Shown piece by piece: positions 22,601-35,391 of a stretch of DNA of 64,000 nt. Numbering within the stretch: the first letter of the stretch is position 1; the number at the start of each line of letters is the position of its first letter. Source of the stretch: Cercis canadensis. Taxonomy: Eukaryota > Streptophyta > Magnoliopsida > Fabales > Fabaceae. The translations under genes and the position numbers were made by a program. Below the pieces are notes generated by a model. That model was not told where the DNA came from. It saw nothing but the letters and a program-made list of their open reading frames with translations, and did not search any database. Location of the stretch: contig QAOA01001120.1 of NCBI GenBank assembly GCA_003255065.1, forward strand, positions 247,510 to 311,509, given 5' to 3'.

Positions 22601-25493
22601 GGATGATTACATCATCTTGATATTTTAATAATTTACATGAGATCATAATTCGGTTCATACAATATGTCTATTATGACCAATTTAAAAAGCTCTAACCCTA
22701 AAAGTGAAACAGCAACAAGCCTAAAAGCACACCTGGGCTCTTTGGTTGCAAGATGAAATATGCCAACAAAGCAGCATCCGATAAAAATTGACACATATGC
22801 AATCCAGCGGTACTGTTCATTGGCAAGAGTAACAGATTATACTAGAAAAGCTCTGAGAGATGAATCCAAAGAATTACTACCAAGCATACCTCATTTTCAA
22901 CATCAACATATGTTTTTCCATTGATGACACTGAATACTACCAATGCAACTGCATACAGGCTGAGGTTGGCAACCTTAAAAGATTTAATTAACATGTTAGT
23001 ATGTGAAAACAACATTTAAATGATTAATTGTTATATTACAGAATGTTCATGTCTTTCTTTTCGAGAGGGGAGAGGAGGGGGGAACTTTATATCAGAAAAG
23101 AAATTCACTGGAAGCTTACCATGGTAAAAGCATTGCGACAGCTGGCCAACACAACTCTGCTTGTAGAGTTCAGTGTGATGCAAGTCACCATGGACCTTCA
23201 AGACAGCAACAAAAAAAGGCATAAATGATCATACATTTCTAATTTCAAGGACATGTATGCTTTTTCCTTCCATTCCTTTCATCACCACAGGGAACATAAG
23301 TTTAGAGGTTTCACTGGTGCTTCCTAGTTTAAGGATTTTTAGTATGCACCCACTTCTAATTAAGTCTAAATAGTAAATATCACTCCATATCATTCTTAGA
23401 ACCTTAGTCCCTTGAGTATTAATCACCATTTATATTTAAAGCAGAAATAATCAATATCAGATATCTAAGATAATGAGAATTTGTTTGATTCAGTACTCCA
23501 ACAAAATTTCAAAGAAAAATTCATTATCATTTTTTTTTTTATATGAATCAACATATCTTAAGAGGGGAAAGAATGTGAACTGAAAACACACCTTTTTTGT
23601 CAAGAGATTTGAAAAACTAAATTTTTCTTTCAAACCAAACATATAAATTGTGACAAAATTATTACATGTGCGACACCTGAGTAGCAGCCCAGCCGACATT
23701 GAAGATCGCTGCAAACAAGCTGTAACTCACAGTTTCAAGAATGGATGAATTGGAAGCAAAGATTTTACAAGGTAGACAACCCCCAAAAACAGAAGAAAAT
23801 GAAACAGCCACCAATAAAGATCCTGCGCCATGCCATATCTTGAAATGTCCAAACCTGTCTATCTGTCAAGAAAGAAGACAGAAAATTATTTCTAGCAAGT
23901 CTGAAATACTCATTACATGATAAAGGAAAACAAATATTTGAAGTTTATTAAACATATTTGGACCCAGAAAAACTAGAAATTAGAGCTAGCATGGTATCAA
24001 AGCATCAGGTTCACTTTGTATTTCCTCTAAACAAAATCTGCATCACGGCTATCAATTATCAAAGCAGGTATTTTGATGTAATTGTTCAAGGTTTAAAATG
24101 AACTAAATTGTTTTATATGACACTAGAAGTTCTCTAGAATTATTTTTAGGTAAATAGAACCATGAGGTAAAAACTCTGCTTAACTCACAAAGTCAACAAT
24201 TTGGTTCCATCAATTACTACAGTCTAGATAAATTAGCAGCGAGAATGGCCAAAGGAAAAAATGCTTAGATACATTGATCAGGAAACAGAAGAAAAGTGTA
24301 AGTTTATGGTTAACGTAATCACAATGTTGAAGGTTCTACTGAGTTCGAATACGGTAACTTTTATATACAATAATGTCTCCTTTGAACGTCCAAGATTCAA
24401 GGGCAAGATAGCAAATCCAGTTTGGAGGAACTTAATTACACCATCCCAAAAATTTGCTGGTAAAGATCACACTGAATAACAACAGACATGATAAGAAAGA
24501 ACTTCAAGAAACAAGAACTGAGCAAGAATGATATCAGAAAACTTCATTACTATATCATTTGAGATTTTACTTTTCTTGAAAGCTATAATAGGTTGCTGTT
24601 TCAGATTGTACCATGAATGATGTTTCTTGATAGATGTGAAGTTTGGGAACAAAAAATTGTCTAATATATCCTTAGAATGGAGGAAAAAAATGTTTTAATA
24701 CCAGTTCACCAACAAATATGGTGGCAAAACCATCAGCTACTTGACCTGAAAGCATCACAATTGCCGCACTCCTATGAAATGGACAGCAGAAAAAAGAGTC
24801 AAAAGTATGCAACAGAAGTTGCATAACAACTAAATAGAAGACTTCATGATGTCGTACAAATGTTGAATTTATTTTCCATTTTGAAAATAACATATTGTAT
24901 CATTATTATCTTTCACGGAAAGAAGAATAAAACAGTAAGAAATGCGCTGCAAGCAAGAGTAATGCCTATCGCAGACTTTCTAACTATATATTTTTCTACT
25001 GAATGCAGCTTATACAGTTTGGATAAGTCGTGTGCTTGTGCACCAAGCAGTCAACAGTGGGCACAACATCAACCTACTATAATCTCACAAAACTATTTAA
25101 ATCCCTGTTAACAGTGTATTTCAAGGATTCTATTGAGCAAGATGAAGGCATCTCAGGGAACTTCCCCTCAACCAATCAATTTGGATTTGTACCAAGTATT
25201 TGATGCCAACCAAACGCTCCGTTTTAATAACCCTGTTTCAGCTTACAGTTACCTCCATTAACAAGCATGAGCAAAATATCAGCTATGCTATCTGACAACT
25301 GAAATAAAACAAGAAATGATAGTAAGATTCACCTTGGTGAAAGTCCAATATCTGTCAAGAACAATAATAGATAGGTGAACCAACAAGCAGCAGTTATGTC
25401 ATTGAGCATGTGCCCCATGCCATAATAGAAGACAGGCCATCTTCCAAGGGGCCTAGTAAATGAATCATCTTCTTCAAAATAAGTACCCATCAT
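19677..25493 (-). CDS. MFSD12-like major facilitator transporter (12 exons)
   Basis: Twelve exons join in frame: 25493-25333, 24771-24702, 23862-23666, 23195-23120, 22973-22890, 22812-22733, 22303-22177, 21924-21865, 21762-21712, 21611-21453, 20868-20736, 19837-19677. They give 1359 nt, 452 residues, with every border GT/AG. The N-terminus reads RWPVFYYGMGHMLNDI, then SGQVADGFATIFVGELIDRF and GHFKIWHGAG (a loop like MFS motif A), SMVTCITLNSTSR, RWIAYVSIFIGCCFVG and a series of hydrophobic segments consistent with 12 TM helices. This is the GPH/MFSD12 family; animal MFSD12 imports cysteine into lysosomes, and the plant role is not established. Two ATGs are adjacent (25493, 25490). The first exon has an acceptor at 25516, so a 5' leader exon lies upstream, probably near 27.0 kb. 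Exon 3 uses the GT at 23665-23664; the GT at 23676-23675 would break the frame. Confidence 0.9.
20193..20432. mobile_element. MITE with long TIRs in MFS intron 11
   Basis: A roughly 240-bp near-perfect foldback. The left arm runs from AAGGCAGTGCTTTCC through GGGGTGAAATGAC, and the right arm has GTCATTTCACCCC then GGAAATCACATGCC. It lies wholly in an intron of the minus-strand transporter gene. No certain target-site duplication. Confidence 0.7.
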
Positions 25494-25515
25494 AGCACCT
25501 TTGATGAGCCGAAAC

Positions 25516-28480
25516 CTGCAAAGCGTGAATTAAAGCTTTAGCATACAAGCCAAAAGGATGATCCTTCTGGAACAATGAGCATTCTTTTCTCCTTTCTTTT
25601 TCTGTTTTATCAACTTCCTTCTTCAAGGTTCTATCTCCTCTAGACTAAGTTCAATGGTAAAACTAGGAAGGAATAAGGGGGAAATGGGGAAAAATAAAGG
25701 TAAATTTTCTTTGAGATTCCTCCCTTTTCTACCTCTACCAAGCAATTTTTTAGCGATAACAGAAAATTTCCACCAAGATACATACAAGGAATGGTGACAG
25801 TCCCAATTGAACTGCATACATAAGGTATGCATCGTACTCAATTCAATGAAAAAGACTGTAAGAGTAACTTTCCTCCCATTATTTTCTCATACAGGAAATT
25901 ATAATCGTTCAATGTGAAGTTTCTTATACACAAGTTCCATATTTGCAATTTCTTTTCCAAGTACAATTGACTAAACCAATGCAATCTTCTCGCAGCATAA
26001 AAAGCAACCAAAAGCAGGAAATTAGAGTCCTTAAAATAGAAATTTCTCGGATGCTGTGTGCCATTATAGTCTGTAAAAGATGCTTAGTTCAGCGAGAAAA
26101 AACCAAAATCTCTTAAAAAGAGACCAGAAAAAAAGTGCATTAACATTGCCGCAAGCAATATAGTATATTTGACATGATAGCCAAATGGATTCTTTAAGGG
26201 CTCTCAATCATATGCTAGAAGAATGGAATCTCAATTTGAATGAAAAGTCTGAGGTAACTAGAAGTTCAGAGCAACCAAGCACAAAGGGTGCCAAACCACC
26301 CCCGCCCNCCCCTCTCTCTCCCCAACACCCTCCCAACAACACACACACACAGAAAAAAAATCATTCCAGCAGAAATATGTTATTGTGTCATATGCAATAA
26401 CGTGTCATAGCAGAGTTGAGAACAGAACATATTGCATATTACATCAGAAAATAACAGCAACAGAACAAAAGCTTAATATAGAAAGTGAACCCCATCACCC
26501 CAACCCCAACAACCATTACTGACGAAACAAGAAAAGAATATCCTCAAACACACAGATAACACAAGCAATAACTCCAGTTATATTAAGAACTTCATCACAA
26601 AGCCCTGGTAATTGAGAGGAAATTTCACCTTATTTATAGCACTGTCGTCACCCTAAACTAATTTCAGTACAGAAACACAGAAATCTAAATGCCCACAACC
26701 AACAAGGCTCCTCCTAAAGACCCAGAATTGTAAACACAAAATCTGAATGGGGAAACATAAAAATTCAAACTTTACAAAGAAATTATGCAGAATATCTGAA
26801 GACAGATAAATAAAGAGGAAAAGATACATACAGAAATATAAGTGAAGCTACCAAAAGCTGCTCATCAAAGACAGAGAGAACCCTCCATATACACCAAAGA
26901 ACCTTAGTTGGGTACAAAAAAGGAAACTGATATAACGTTATAAACTCAATGGAGACAATCCTATATCCATAACCTATCCCAGTGTAGGCGCTGTAGGCCC
27001 GGGAAACAATATATATAATAAAATAGGCGCCTTGAGAGTTAGCAACTGGGTTTGTTTTCTTCTTCAAAATTGTTGTTTTTGTGCTTTTGTTGCGTCTGGT
27101 TTGGTCATTGCTGTTGTGCCGTGTTGCATATGGACCGATTTTTGGGAGAGGAATCTAAAGTCACAAGTAAAGAATCTAAATTACTAAATGGTCCCCACTG
27201 GATATTTTGAACCGAAGGCGAAGCCCACGTTGTAATGGAAAGGACATGTCACATGTGCCATTTTAACTCGGTTTGTCGACCTTACGTTGCCGTTGCCGTT
27301 GCCACTTGCCAATCAACTTCGGAAAAGTCTAGGTTAACATAGGTTGCAGTGCCACTAGGGATGGGTAAGTTACTATATACCAACTTAGGAAATATGGGCA
27401 AAGAGTTAGAGTTCGTTTCAAAGTTTATAAATTTTAACTTAAAATTATAGTTAAATAAACAAATTATCAACTTAAGAAAGGAAATGGCGGCTGATTTGTT
27501 TAAAATCATATCTATCTATGATCTATCTCTTCTATTTTATCTTTTTTTTTTTTTGTTTAAGACTATCTTTATTTTAAAAAAGTTATCTCGTATTCAGAAG
27601 AATCAGAACTTAGGAATTATGTAAAACTCTTTTACATTTTAATAAATCAAAATTAAATTATTAAAAATGATGCTTTTGATTTTATTTTATTTTATGATTT
27701 TGAGTATTTTGTATATGATACATCATATATAATATATCTTAATGTAAGGCTGCTCATAATAGTATTACTATATTTGTTTTTTGAATAATAATTAAAAACC
27801 TAAGATATTTATTCTACAACTAAGAAATGTATGTGTTATTTGATGTTGATGTAAACATTGAACATTAATATATATTTATGGTTATTGCAAGTCACTTCAC
27901 TACAACCTATGAATAGAGGTATAGAGAATTTGCATGTAGGTTGACTGGTTAGTGGTCACCTACCATTTTCATGCCTAAGCTTCAAAATCCAAATAAATGT
28001 CACATAAAAAGAAAAATCCAAATAAATGAAACCCTCTCATATTTCTTTTTCGTTATTAGAAATTTGGTAAGAAAACAACTTAGATTGCATCCATGAAAAA
28101 AATAAAAACTTAGATTGCATAATGTGAGGTGTGAATTATAGAGTATCCAAACAACTTATTTCAGAAATTTCAATCCAAACACAACTTTAATGTTGAAAGG
28201 GGTCATTTTTCCCTTGTTTAGATGAGTAAAATACAAGACATCATTGATTAGAAAAACTTTTAACTAAGTAGAATTAGTTTACTTAACTAGTTAAAATTGG
28301 GCCAATCCGAATTTTGCAGAGTTAAGGTCTCACGAATCAGGATGGAATCTAATCTCTAATTAAAGATTTTGATTGGCTTAAAATTGAAGACTTATGGAGA
28401 AATTCTTAAGTCAACTTATGACTTTATTTCCTTAAAACTTAGAAAAATGTATTCATACATCTCAAATTTATATTATTTTA
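25516..28480. other. Upstream region of the MFS gene
   Basis: Probably contains the leader intron, leader exon and promoter of the MFS gene (minus strand). A single N lies at 26308 in a C-rich run. A/T-rich sequence from 27540 on shows no genes; the ORFs at 26783-27067 and 27282-27509 lack recognisable domains. Confidence 0.4.
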
Positions 28481-28848
28481 GAGTGAAACCCTTTTTTAGT
28501 CCTTAGAAAATGAAGTCATTGACAAATTCATCCTCCAAAAATTTTTGGTGACAAATTGGCTTTTAATTATTATTTCGCTGACAAATTAGTCCTCCTATAG
28601 GCAATATCAGTGAAAAGAAAAGGAGGACTTGAAATGAGAAAATGAGGCCTTAAACATAGCTAGGCAAGATCAATAAAAGAAATTTAGGAAAGGGGTCTGT
28701 AGGGGTCCAGAACTTTTCTCATTAAAGTACCAGATGACTAATTTGTCAGATGAAATAATAATTCAATGACCAATTTGTCACCGAAAATATTTGGAGGACA
28801 AATTTGTTAGTAGCTGCATTTTCCAATTACTAAAAAAGGGTTTTACTC
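28481..28848. mobile_element. Mutator-like MITE with 9-bp target duplication
   Basis: A 368-bp element starting GAGTGAAACCCTTTTTTAGT and ending with the reverse complement of GAGTAAAACCCTTTTTTAGT. The arms extend about 110-130 bp. It is flanked on both sides by the identical 9-mer ATTATTTTA (28472-28480 and 28849-28857). A 9-bp duplication with long TIRs is the hallmark of Mutator-like elements. There is no transposase, so it is non-autonomous. Confidence 0.85.
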
Positions 28849-28857
28849 ATTATTTTA

Positions 28858-30024
28858 CTATGGGCCCTAATTTGAATGTAGGCCATTTTAAAAAAAAAAA
28901 TTGAGTTAATCTAATTAAAATTGTAATGTGTAAATTGAACTGCACTTGGAAGGATTTTTTTTTTATTATTTACAAGAGAGCACAATATACCAAAAAAAAG
29001 AATGAGAACATATAACAAAAATATAACCCTTAGACATCAATTTTTTAATTCTTATAACTAAAAGGCGTGTCACTAGACTTACAAATCACTGACATAAATA
29101 CTCTTTACAATAAGCATTTCAATATTCAAAATTGTGTTACAATAATTGCTTTTATGTTTTAAATTTCATTTTCTAACTTGAACTTGAAGTAATAACAAGG
29201 AGCAAAAAATGGAAGAAATATGACTTTTCCCTAGCTGCCAAAACTATGCATCTAAGCTATATGCTGAATGGGATCATCAATAAGTGGTTCTTGACGTTCG
29301 TTTGCCTACAGTTATTCAATGTCCTTGTAGCCTTGTACATAGCTTTAAACTCCTAACCACTAGCAACCAAAAGAGAGACGATGGAGGAAACTTTTGTCAA
29401 CTTAATTTTCTGGCAGAAGGGATAAACTTCCATCCTCTTCTTCTTTTTTATTGTTGTTGGAGTTAGGATGAGGTTGATAACCTACAAAAGAGAGAATTAC
29501 GGTTAGAGGGAGGCCGGAACTAGAGCTCCAGCGCCATCTCAAACATCCAAGTTAAGTAAGTCAAGGGTGAAAATGAGAGGAACTGAGAGAGAGAGGATGT
29601 GGTAGGAGTGTATGTAAAAATGAGTTAAAGAGGAAGAATGTATATCTTATATAAGGGTATTTTGGTCATTTTATTGTAACAAGGGTATTTTGACTCTTTT
29701 ATTATAAACAAGATAGTGAATTTACTAGGTATTATCACATTTTCTTTTTTATCTCCAAAAGAATATAGACATTAATTCTACAGTAGAACTCTTTTGCCTC
29801 ATCTCTTTTGTTGAATGAATTTTTCATACTAGGCATAATTTAGTAGCTCATTAGGAGTAATGTATTGGTAAGAGATTTAAATAATTTACAAATCTTAAGT
29901 TCAAACCTCTTCCTAATGTGGAAAAAAAAAAGACATTATTTAGTGCCAGCAAATAAACATAGAAGGCACTAAAAGAAGACATTTTTCTCACCAAAAAGAA
30001 AAATATTGAGAATCCATTTTCACA
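28858..30024. other. Intergenic, no gene seen
   Basis: A/T-rich. Short ORFs such as 29284-29466 lack recognisable domains. A small direct repeat of GGGTATTTTGG/GGGTATTTTGA occurs near 29657-29694. Confidence 0.35.
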
Positions 30025-30856
30025 TCAGTACCCAAGTGAAAGAGGGTATGAGCCCATCGAAAGCCCAACTAGAAAGCCCCTAACCAAAACCTGAAACCCC
30101 ATTAATCTGTTTCCATTGCAGAAAGCATCATTTTTTTGTGCTGCTCTGGTTGCATGGCTGCTAGTATCTGTTCCACAAAACACAAATACACCATCATTTA
30201 TAGTGTTAATTTCTCTATTGACAAACCCCAATACAGCATAGCATCATTCACAGACATAATTCCCACCCAAAATAAGCTAACAAGAATAAGTTGTTAAACA
30301 ACATCATTACCATTAGGACTGGGTGCAGGACTTGGGCCACCTTCACTTGAATTTTTCTCTAATTGGTAAAACACTTGAGCTTCTGGTGATTTAGGATCCA
30401 TGTGCAGCAGCTCTGCTTCCATCAAAATTCTTAAATTAAATCCAAGCCCATAAACGTTTGGCACTTGAAGCGAAGCTAGCATGCAAAATTGAAGTTAAAA
30501 TTGTGACAGAAAAATGTACCTGGACACTTGGAGACATTGGCTGGTGCATCACAAACAGTTGGCAGGCTTAAAGCAAGAGTGACATTCATCTGCAAATCCA
30601 GGTCTGGATCATTACGATCTTTGATTATAACACAGAGGCACTTCTTGTTGTTCTTGAGGACTTGTTTGAGACCACTACAACAATCTGGTGTGGGAAATTT
30701 TGCTTGGCCTTCTACGTAAGGGAGGCATGTTGCTAGCCCTACCAGTTGCTGTGCACATTCCTCCTTGTCCTTTGATGAATCTGCCATTGCTCTGATAACC
30801 AAAATTGATGCTAGCACTAGCATGAATGCTATGCCTTTTGTGTAGTGGGAACCCAT
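30025..30856 (-). CDS. GPI-anchored non-specific lipid-transfer protein, YLS3-like
   Basis: Three exons join in frame: 30856-30520, 30412-30311, 30167-30025; 582 nt, 193 residues. A signal peptide (residues 1 to about 25, ending AMA) precedes an eight-cysteine LTP domain: C34, C44, C59-C60, C73, C75, C102, C111, spaced C-x9-C-x14-CC-x12-CxC-x26-C-x8-C. The block [20 protein letters not shown] and the tail [13 protein letters not shown] are typical of the YLS3/LTPG group. A Pro/Ser/Asn-rich linker ([10 protein letters not shown]) follows, and a hydrophobic C-terminus ([13 protein letters not shown]) suits a GPI signal. The expected location is the outer plasma membrane face or wall, with lipid binding or export. 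The neighbouring MFSD12-like gene recalls the Arabidopsis At2g44280/At2g44290 pairing. Confidence 0.88.
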
Positions 30857-33520
30857 TTTGATGAGGCTAAATAATTTTGATTTTTGAGATAGAAAGATAT
30901 TGAAGCAAATGTGTGATGGGGGGTTTTAATAGTGATAGAGCATAGTGGTGTTGGTGGAGAATGGAATCTGATATAAATAGAATTCTCTTGTTTCTTGTTT
31001 CATTATGAAGAGTAATCATGGTATATGGAAATTCTTTTGACTTCTAAATGGGATTTTGCATTTTCTAGAGGATGGCATGCTATGTTGGTAGAAGCAACAT
31101 GAATTAAAATTGGTTCTAACTTGTACTATATTGTAACCATTGTCTTGAATTCTAAACAGAAAACTCCATTTCTCCAAATGCAGAGTTAAGGCTAGAATAT
31201 TTTTAAGTGTCAACGTTATCTGTTGCAAAAAAAAGTGAGGCCGAAAGGTGATGGTGGATATATATTAAAAAAAGCAAGTAAGCTCCATGGTTTAGAGTTG
31301 TATAACAAAAAAGCAGTAGTGTGGACAAAAACCACCGGCAAATGCATGTAACTTCAGTGCGTCACTTCACCAACCCACCAAAGGGAACAAAGAAGGATTG
31401 CCAATGATGTGGTAGCTCTATGGTGTATATGGATGACATGTGGCAGAGAAATCATGACATCATTTGCTGTTGTGGATGATATCATTACAACCCTCTTGGG
31501 TTTACAGGAGAAATATATATATTCACTCATAGAAGATTGAAAGATATACTTTAATGTAGGGTCTCCTTTATGATCTTCAAGCCATTTGGATTTCACTTTT
31601 CTTAGTGTGAAAATATGGAGCTGAATTGCAAGAGAAATGTAGTATTCGTACCTAAATATGAAAACATGGACTTAATTGAAATCTTGATTGGTTCGACCAA
31701 GAAAGGAGATGGCTAAGGGGCAAATGTTAACGGTGTTCATCTCTCCTAATGGACTTAAAAATACCCTCAGTTTGTGGTTAAAAGCCAATAACATATAAAT
31801 ATAGAAACTAATTTTCGTTATTAAAACACTTGTAAAGTTTTGATTTGATGTATTTAATTTGAGCTTTATATCACTACATTAATTTAAAAGAATTTTTTTT
31901 TTTTACGAGTATAATTATCTATAATTATTATACTCACTTCGTTCCTTCTATTACTTCTATTTATCTTCCCTCTTTTTATAAATTTTCTCTCATTTTTATT
32001 TTAACTGTCCATGTGTTACATAAATTTATAAATAATTGTTAAAAATCTAAAAAAATAAAAAATCTCTCAAACCCATATGTAGAATATAAGTAAACTTTAC
32101 AAACGGAGGTATTTTGAACTCAACCCAAACCATTGGGAGGCCGAGGCCTGCATAGAGAGTTAATTTTAGTGTAGAGTAGAGTCCTAAACCAATCTTACAA
32201 AGCCTAGTATTTCTAGGGACCATAGTGGACATGCAGCTACGTTTTCCCAAAAGGCTTGGCCCATTTTTGTCTCAAGATAGTAAATCCACAATGGGGCCCC
32301 AAGTTGTAACAACTAACAAGCCACTGTATAACGTCCTCAAAAACAAAAACAATAAACAATAAAAAAAATTCTCAAAGGAGACATGGGTGGAACTCTGGAA
32401 GAAATGGGAGAAGATTCTAGAGTATACTACCAATAGTCTAATGATTAAAGCGACCACCAATAATGCATTGGATCAAAATTATTACTTTGAAGTCTTCTAC
32501 TTACTACAAAGAGAAAATGCCTCCATTAGTGGGCCATTTGAAAATTAGAAGATGACATTAGTCGGTCACTAATTAAGTCCTCAGTTACCTAAAAATATTA
32601 GGCAAAAATAGTGAATAATAAAGATACACACTTAAGCTAATGATATGTGGGTCTAGTAACACATCATCTAATTATAAGAACTAGAAGGTTTGATGTCATG
32701 GGTTTTATTCTCGTTATGTATCTCTTTTCCTTTCTCTAATGCATTGCGCTCTTATATAATTAAAAAAAAAATACACTAAGATTCCCCCACTAAATCTTCT
32801 CTATGTATATTTTAGTGGGGCCTTCATTCCTTTTGCTTTGTTGGTATAATGATGGAGGGAAAGTGGTAGCCTTAGCCCCATAACCATACTCCTCAAAGCA
32901 TAGTTTGCATGATAGAGTAACTTAAAGCTTAAGATTGTGCCTGATTTCGTGTACATTCCTCTTTTTTGCTGATTGATTGATTCATAACTTTGGCATGTCC
33001 AATAAAGGTTTAGATGATTCCAACTAGGAAGCTTATGCTGCCACATGCAGGGTTCTCTTTGATAATAGTGGAAAGTACCAGAATCCAAGAAGATCCACAG
33101 TTACATGTATGTGAGTGACTAAAATATAACTAGTGGGGTGCATCTCATCTCTAAAGATAATTGAGGAGTGTACATTGGAAACCCACTTTCTTTGGAGGAA
33201 CTCTCTTGTCTATTGCAAAGGTAATTTAAAGAAGGAAAAACAATAGTTCAATTTTCATAATTAGAATTATTACTTATAACTTGTACATCTCTCTCTCCCC
33301 CCCCCCAAAAAAAAAAAGGAAAAACTATGTAAAAGTGGTAAGCTTCATAAAAGTTTTCAATAAGTGAGCATTCACTTGTAAATTTTGAAAAATATCTTTG
33401 AGCTATGAAATTATTTGTTTATAAATGTAATTATTATATTTAAGAGATATAAAATATAAATAGAATAACTATTATGACTCGATTTTCTTATATAGTGAGT
33501 GGTGTTTTTCTTTGCTAGAC
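30857..33520. other. Intergenic, no gene recognised
   Basis: The first 100-200 bp on the minus side are the LTP gene's promoter. The rest is A/T-rich with isolated short ORFs of no recognisable family. Confidence 0.35.
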
Positions 33521-33643
33521 ATGAGAGGTAGGTCATCTTCTCTAATTGAGACTATAAAAGCCAAAACAAGGGTCATTGCTTCAAAGTTGAAATCACCCTC
33601 TCCAACTTCTCCCCCTAAAAGACAAACAATTGTATCTCATTAG
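33521..33643 (+). CDS. Possible 40-residue basic small protein
   Basis: ATG to TAG encodes a Ser/Lys/Arg-rich peptide (starts MRGRSSSLIETIKAKTR, then a Ser-Pro-Thr-Pro-rich part). The composition is more protein-like than its A/T-rich surroundings, but the ORF is short, has no recognised homologue, and may be chance or an exon remnant. Confidence 0.2.
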   Translation: MRGRSSSLIETIKAKTRVIASKLKSPSPTSPPKRQTIVSH

Positions 33644-34072
33644 TTGATTGATTGCAGTTAATTAATGAAAGAAAACTGTATCAAGGTTCCATTGACAAGG
33701 ACACCACTAACAAATTTACCCAACCAATTGACATGGGCTACGTAGACACTATCTGGTCTTGGTCTGAGTCTTAGTCTGAATTTTTCATATATAAAAGGGT
33801 CATCTCAATATCTGGTCCCTGGTCGGTGTTACGTGTCAGCCTTCCATTTGTCACCTTGGTATCACGTAAACCTCTATCTTATAAAACTCCCACCGACCCT
33901 TAGAATAATTCTGCTAAAGTCTCTGCAGGGTTATAAGAAAGCAGAAAACTTTAATCATAAGGAAAGCTAACCCAAGTTACCCAATAGTCCCTTTTATGCA
34001 TTTCTTCATATATTAGGCAAAAAAGTTGAAAACTTTGCTGATATTAAACACAACAGTAAGCACATGCCCCTC

Positions 34073-34124
34073 TATATAAAACCTCATTTTCTGCCACAAA
34101 GAACCCACATTCCCTCTATATAAA
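34073..34124 (+). promoter_or_regulatory. Duplicated TATA boxes 44 bp apart
   Basis: TATATAAA occurs at 34073-34080 and again at 34117-34124, each inside a similar stretch (CTCTATATAAAACCT...TTTTCTGC, then ACAAAGAAC). The core promoter of the following gene has apparently been locally duplicated. The second box is 98 bp before the ATG. Confidence 0.6.
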
Positions 34125-34221
34125 ACCTTCTTTTCTGCACAATTTTCTTCCCCACAAAGAACACACTACAACTTGAACCTTTTTCAGCTCCATAATAGTT
34201 TAAGGATCCAAATCAAAGAGA

Positions 34222-34599
34222 ATGGCTTACTATTCTTCTTCTTCAAACTCTGAACCTGCTCTGCCTCTACACCTCTGTTTCTTTCTGCTTACTCTCTGCA
34301 TGTTTCTGGGTTTCTCATTGTACTCAAGCTACGAGCCAATAATGGAGAGCTTGATGGACCAAGTGAAGATTGTTCTAATGGTGTCTCCACTGTTACTTTT
34401 GTTGGCTGTGCACTTCCTTTCCAACTATGGAGCAGGGAGAGGGATCTTGTCATCTCTGATTCCTTTGCCGGAGAAAGAGTCACTGCACAGAGCAGGAGGA
34501 ACTCCATGGGGAGTTGGCTTGCTCCTTGTTCTTCTCTTATTCATGATTTCTTATCAATCTTCCTTCCACGAACGTTGGTTCCCCCTCCTTAGCAGGTGA
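34222..34599 (+). CDS. Small plant-specific membrane protein
   Basis: A 125-residue single-exon protein. The ATG is in good context (AGAGAATGGC) and follows a normal plant leader. Hydrophobic segments lie at about residues 15-35, 48-67 and 97-111. Between the second and third is a conserved-looking loop, LIPLPEKESLHRAGGTPWG, and the protein ends with SSFHERWFPLLSR. I recognise this layout from uncharacterised plant transmembrane proteins but know no function. The protein is complete, with no sign of decay. Confidence 0.75.
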   Translation: MAYYSSSSNSEPALPLHLCFFLLTLCMFLGFSLYSSYEPIMESLMDQVKIVLMVSPLLLLLAVHFLSNYGAGRGILSSLIPLPEKESLHRAGGTPWGVGLLLVLLLFMISYQSSFHERWFPLLSR

Positions 34600-35005
34600 A
34601 ACGAGTTGCTTGTATGAAACTCTTCTGTAATTAGTGTAAGCTATTTTTTTTTTCTTCACTGTACGAAGGGTTCGAATTTAATTATATAAAGCCTCCTGTT
34701 ATTAATGTAAAGCTTGTGATGTGAGTTCATTCCATCTTCCATGAATGATAATTTTCACTAGCTACATACTGTTGTTTTTCTTCTTCTTATGTCGTATCAA
34801 AATCAGGTTACTCTGTCTACTCAAATAGTTGTTAAGACTAGTAGATACGAAGCCATAGCTATCAAGTTTTGCTGTGTAAAAATTGGGTATAAATATGAAT
34901 GATTTTTTTTTATTTGTAAATAATATGAAGGAATTTGATGTTAGTACCTTGTAATGATTCATCTAACGAATATCCTTGTGGGATATGATATGCACAAAGT
35001 TACTT
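34600..35005. other. 3' flank, no gene seen
   Basis: Contains the 3' UTR of the small membrane protein gene and ends in the left target-site duplication of the next element. Confidence 0.4.
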
Positions 35006-35382
35006 GGGTAAATTTACCAAAATAATGCAATTTAATAAAGAATTTATGAATTTAAGTTACTTTTAAAATTATTTACCAAAATGGGTCATTTTTTAGGGGA
35101 AAACGCGGATTCATTTCCACGTTGACTAGACATCAGGAAAGAAATAAACATTGAAATGAATTAGTGTTTTCCTATAGAAAAGGTAGATAGATTCATTTCA
35201 AGATTTTCTTATAGAAAACACGGAAATGAATATGCGTTTTCTATAGAAAAATGCTGAATTATTTCCGCGTTTTCTAAAAAAAAAAGNNNNNNNNNNNNNN
35301 NNNNNNNNNNNNNNNNNNNNNNNNNNNNNNNNNNNNNNNNNNNNNNNNNNNNNNNNNNNNNNNNNNNNNNNNTTAATTACCC
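35006..35382. mobile_element. TIR element with 9-bp target duplication, gapped
   Basis: Starts GGGTAAATTTACC and ends TTAATTACCC, and is flanked by AAGTTACTT on both sides (34997-35005 and 35383-35391). A 9-bp duplication suggests a Mutator-like non-autonomous element. The interior has repeats of TTTCTATAGAAAA and GGAAATGAAT text and an 86-base N gap (35287-35372), so the true length is unknown. Confidence 0.75.
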
Positions 35383-35391
35383 AAGTTACTT

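Noticed and set aside
23676..23677. Alternative donor after ACTCAG in transporter exon 3
   Set aside because: Using this GT gives the wrong phase with exon 4; the donor at 23665 keeps frame and restores the family VSHM motif.
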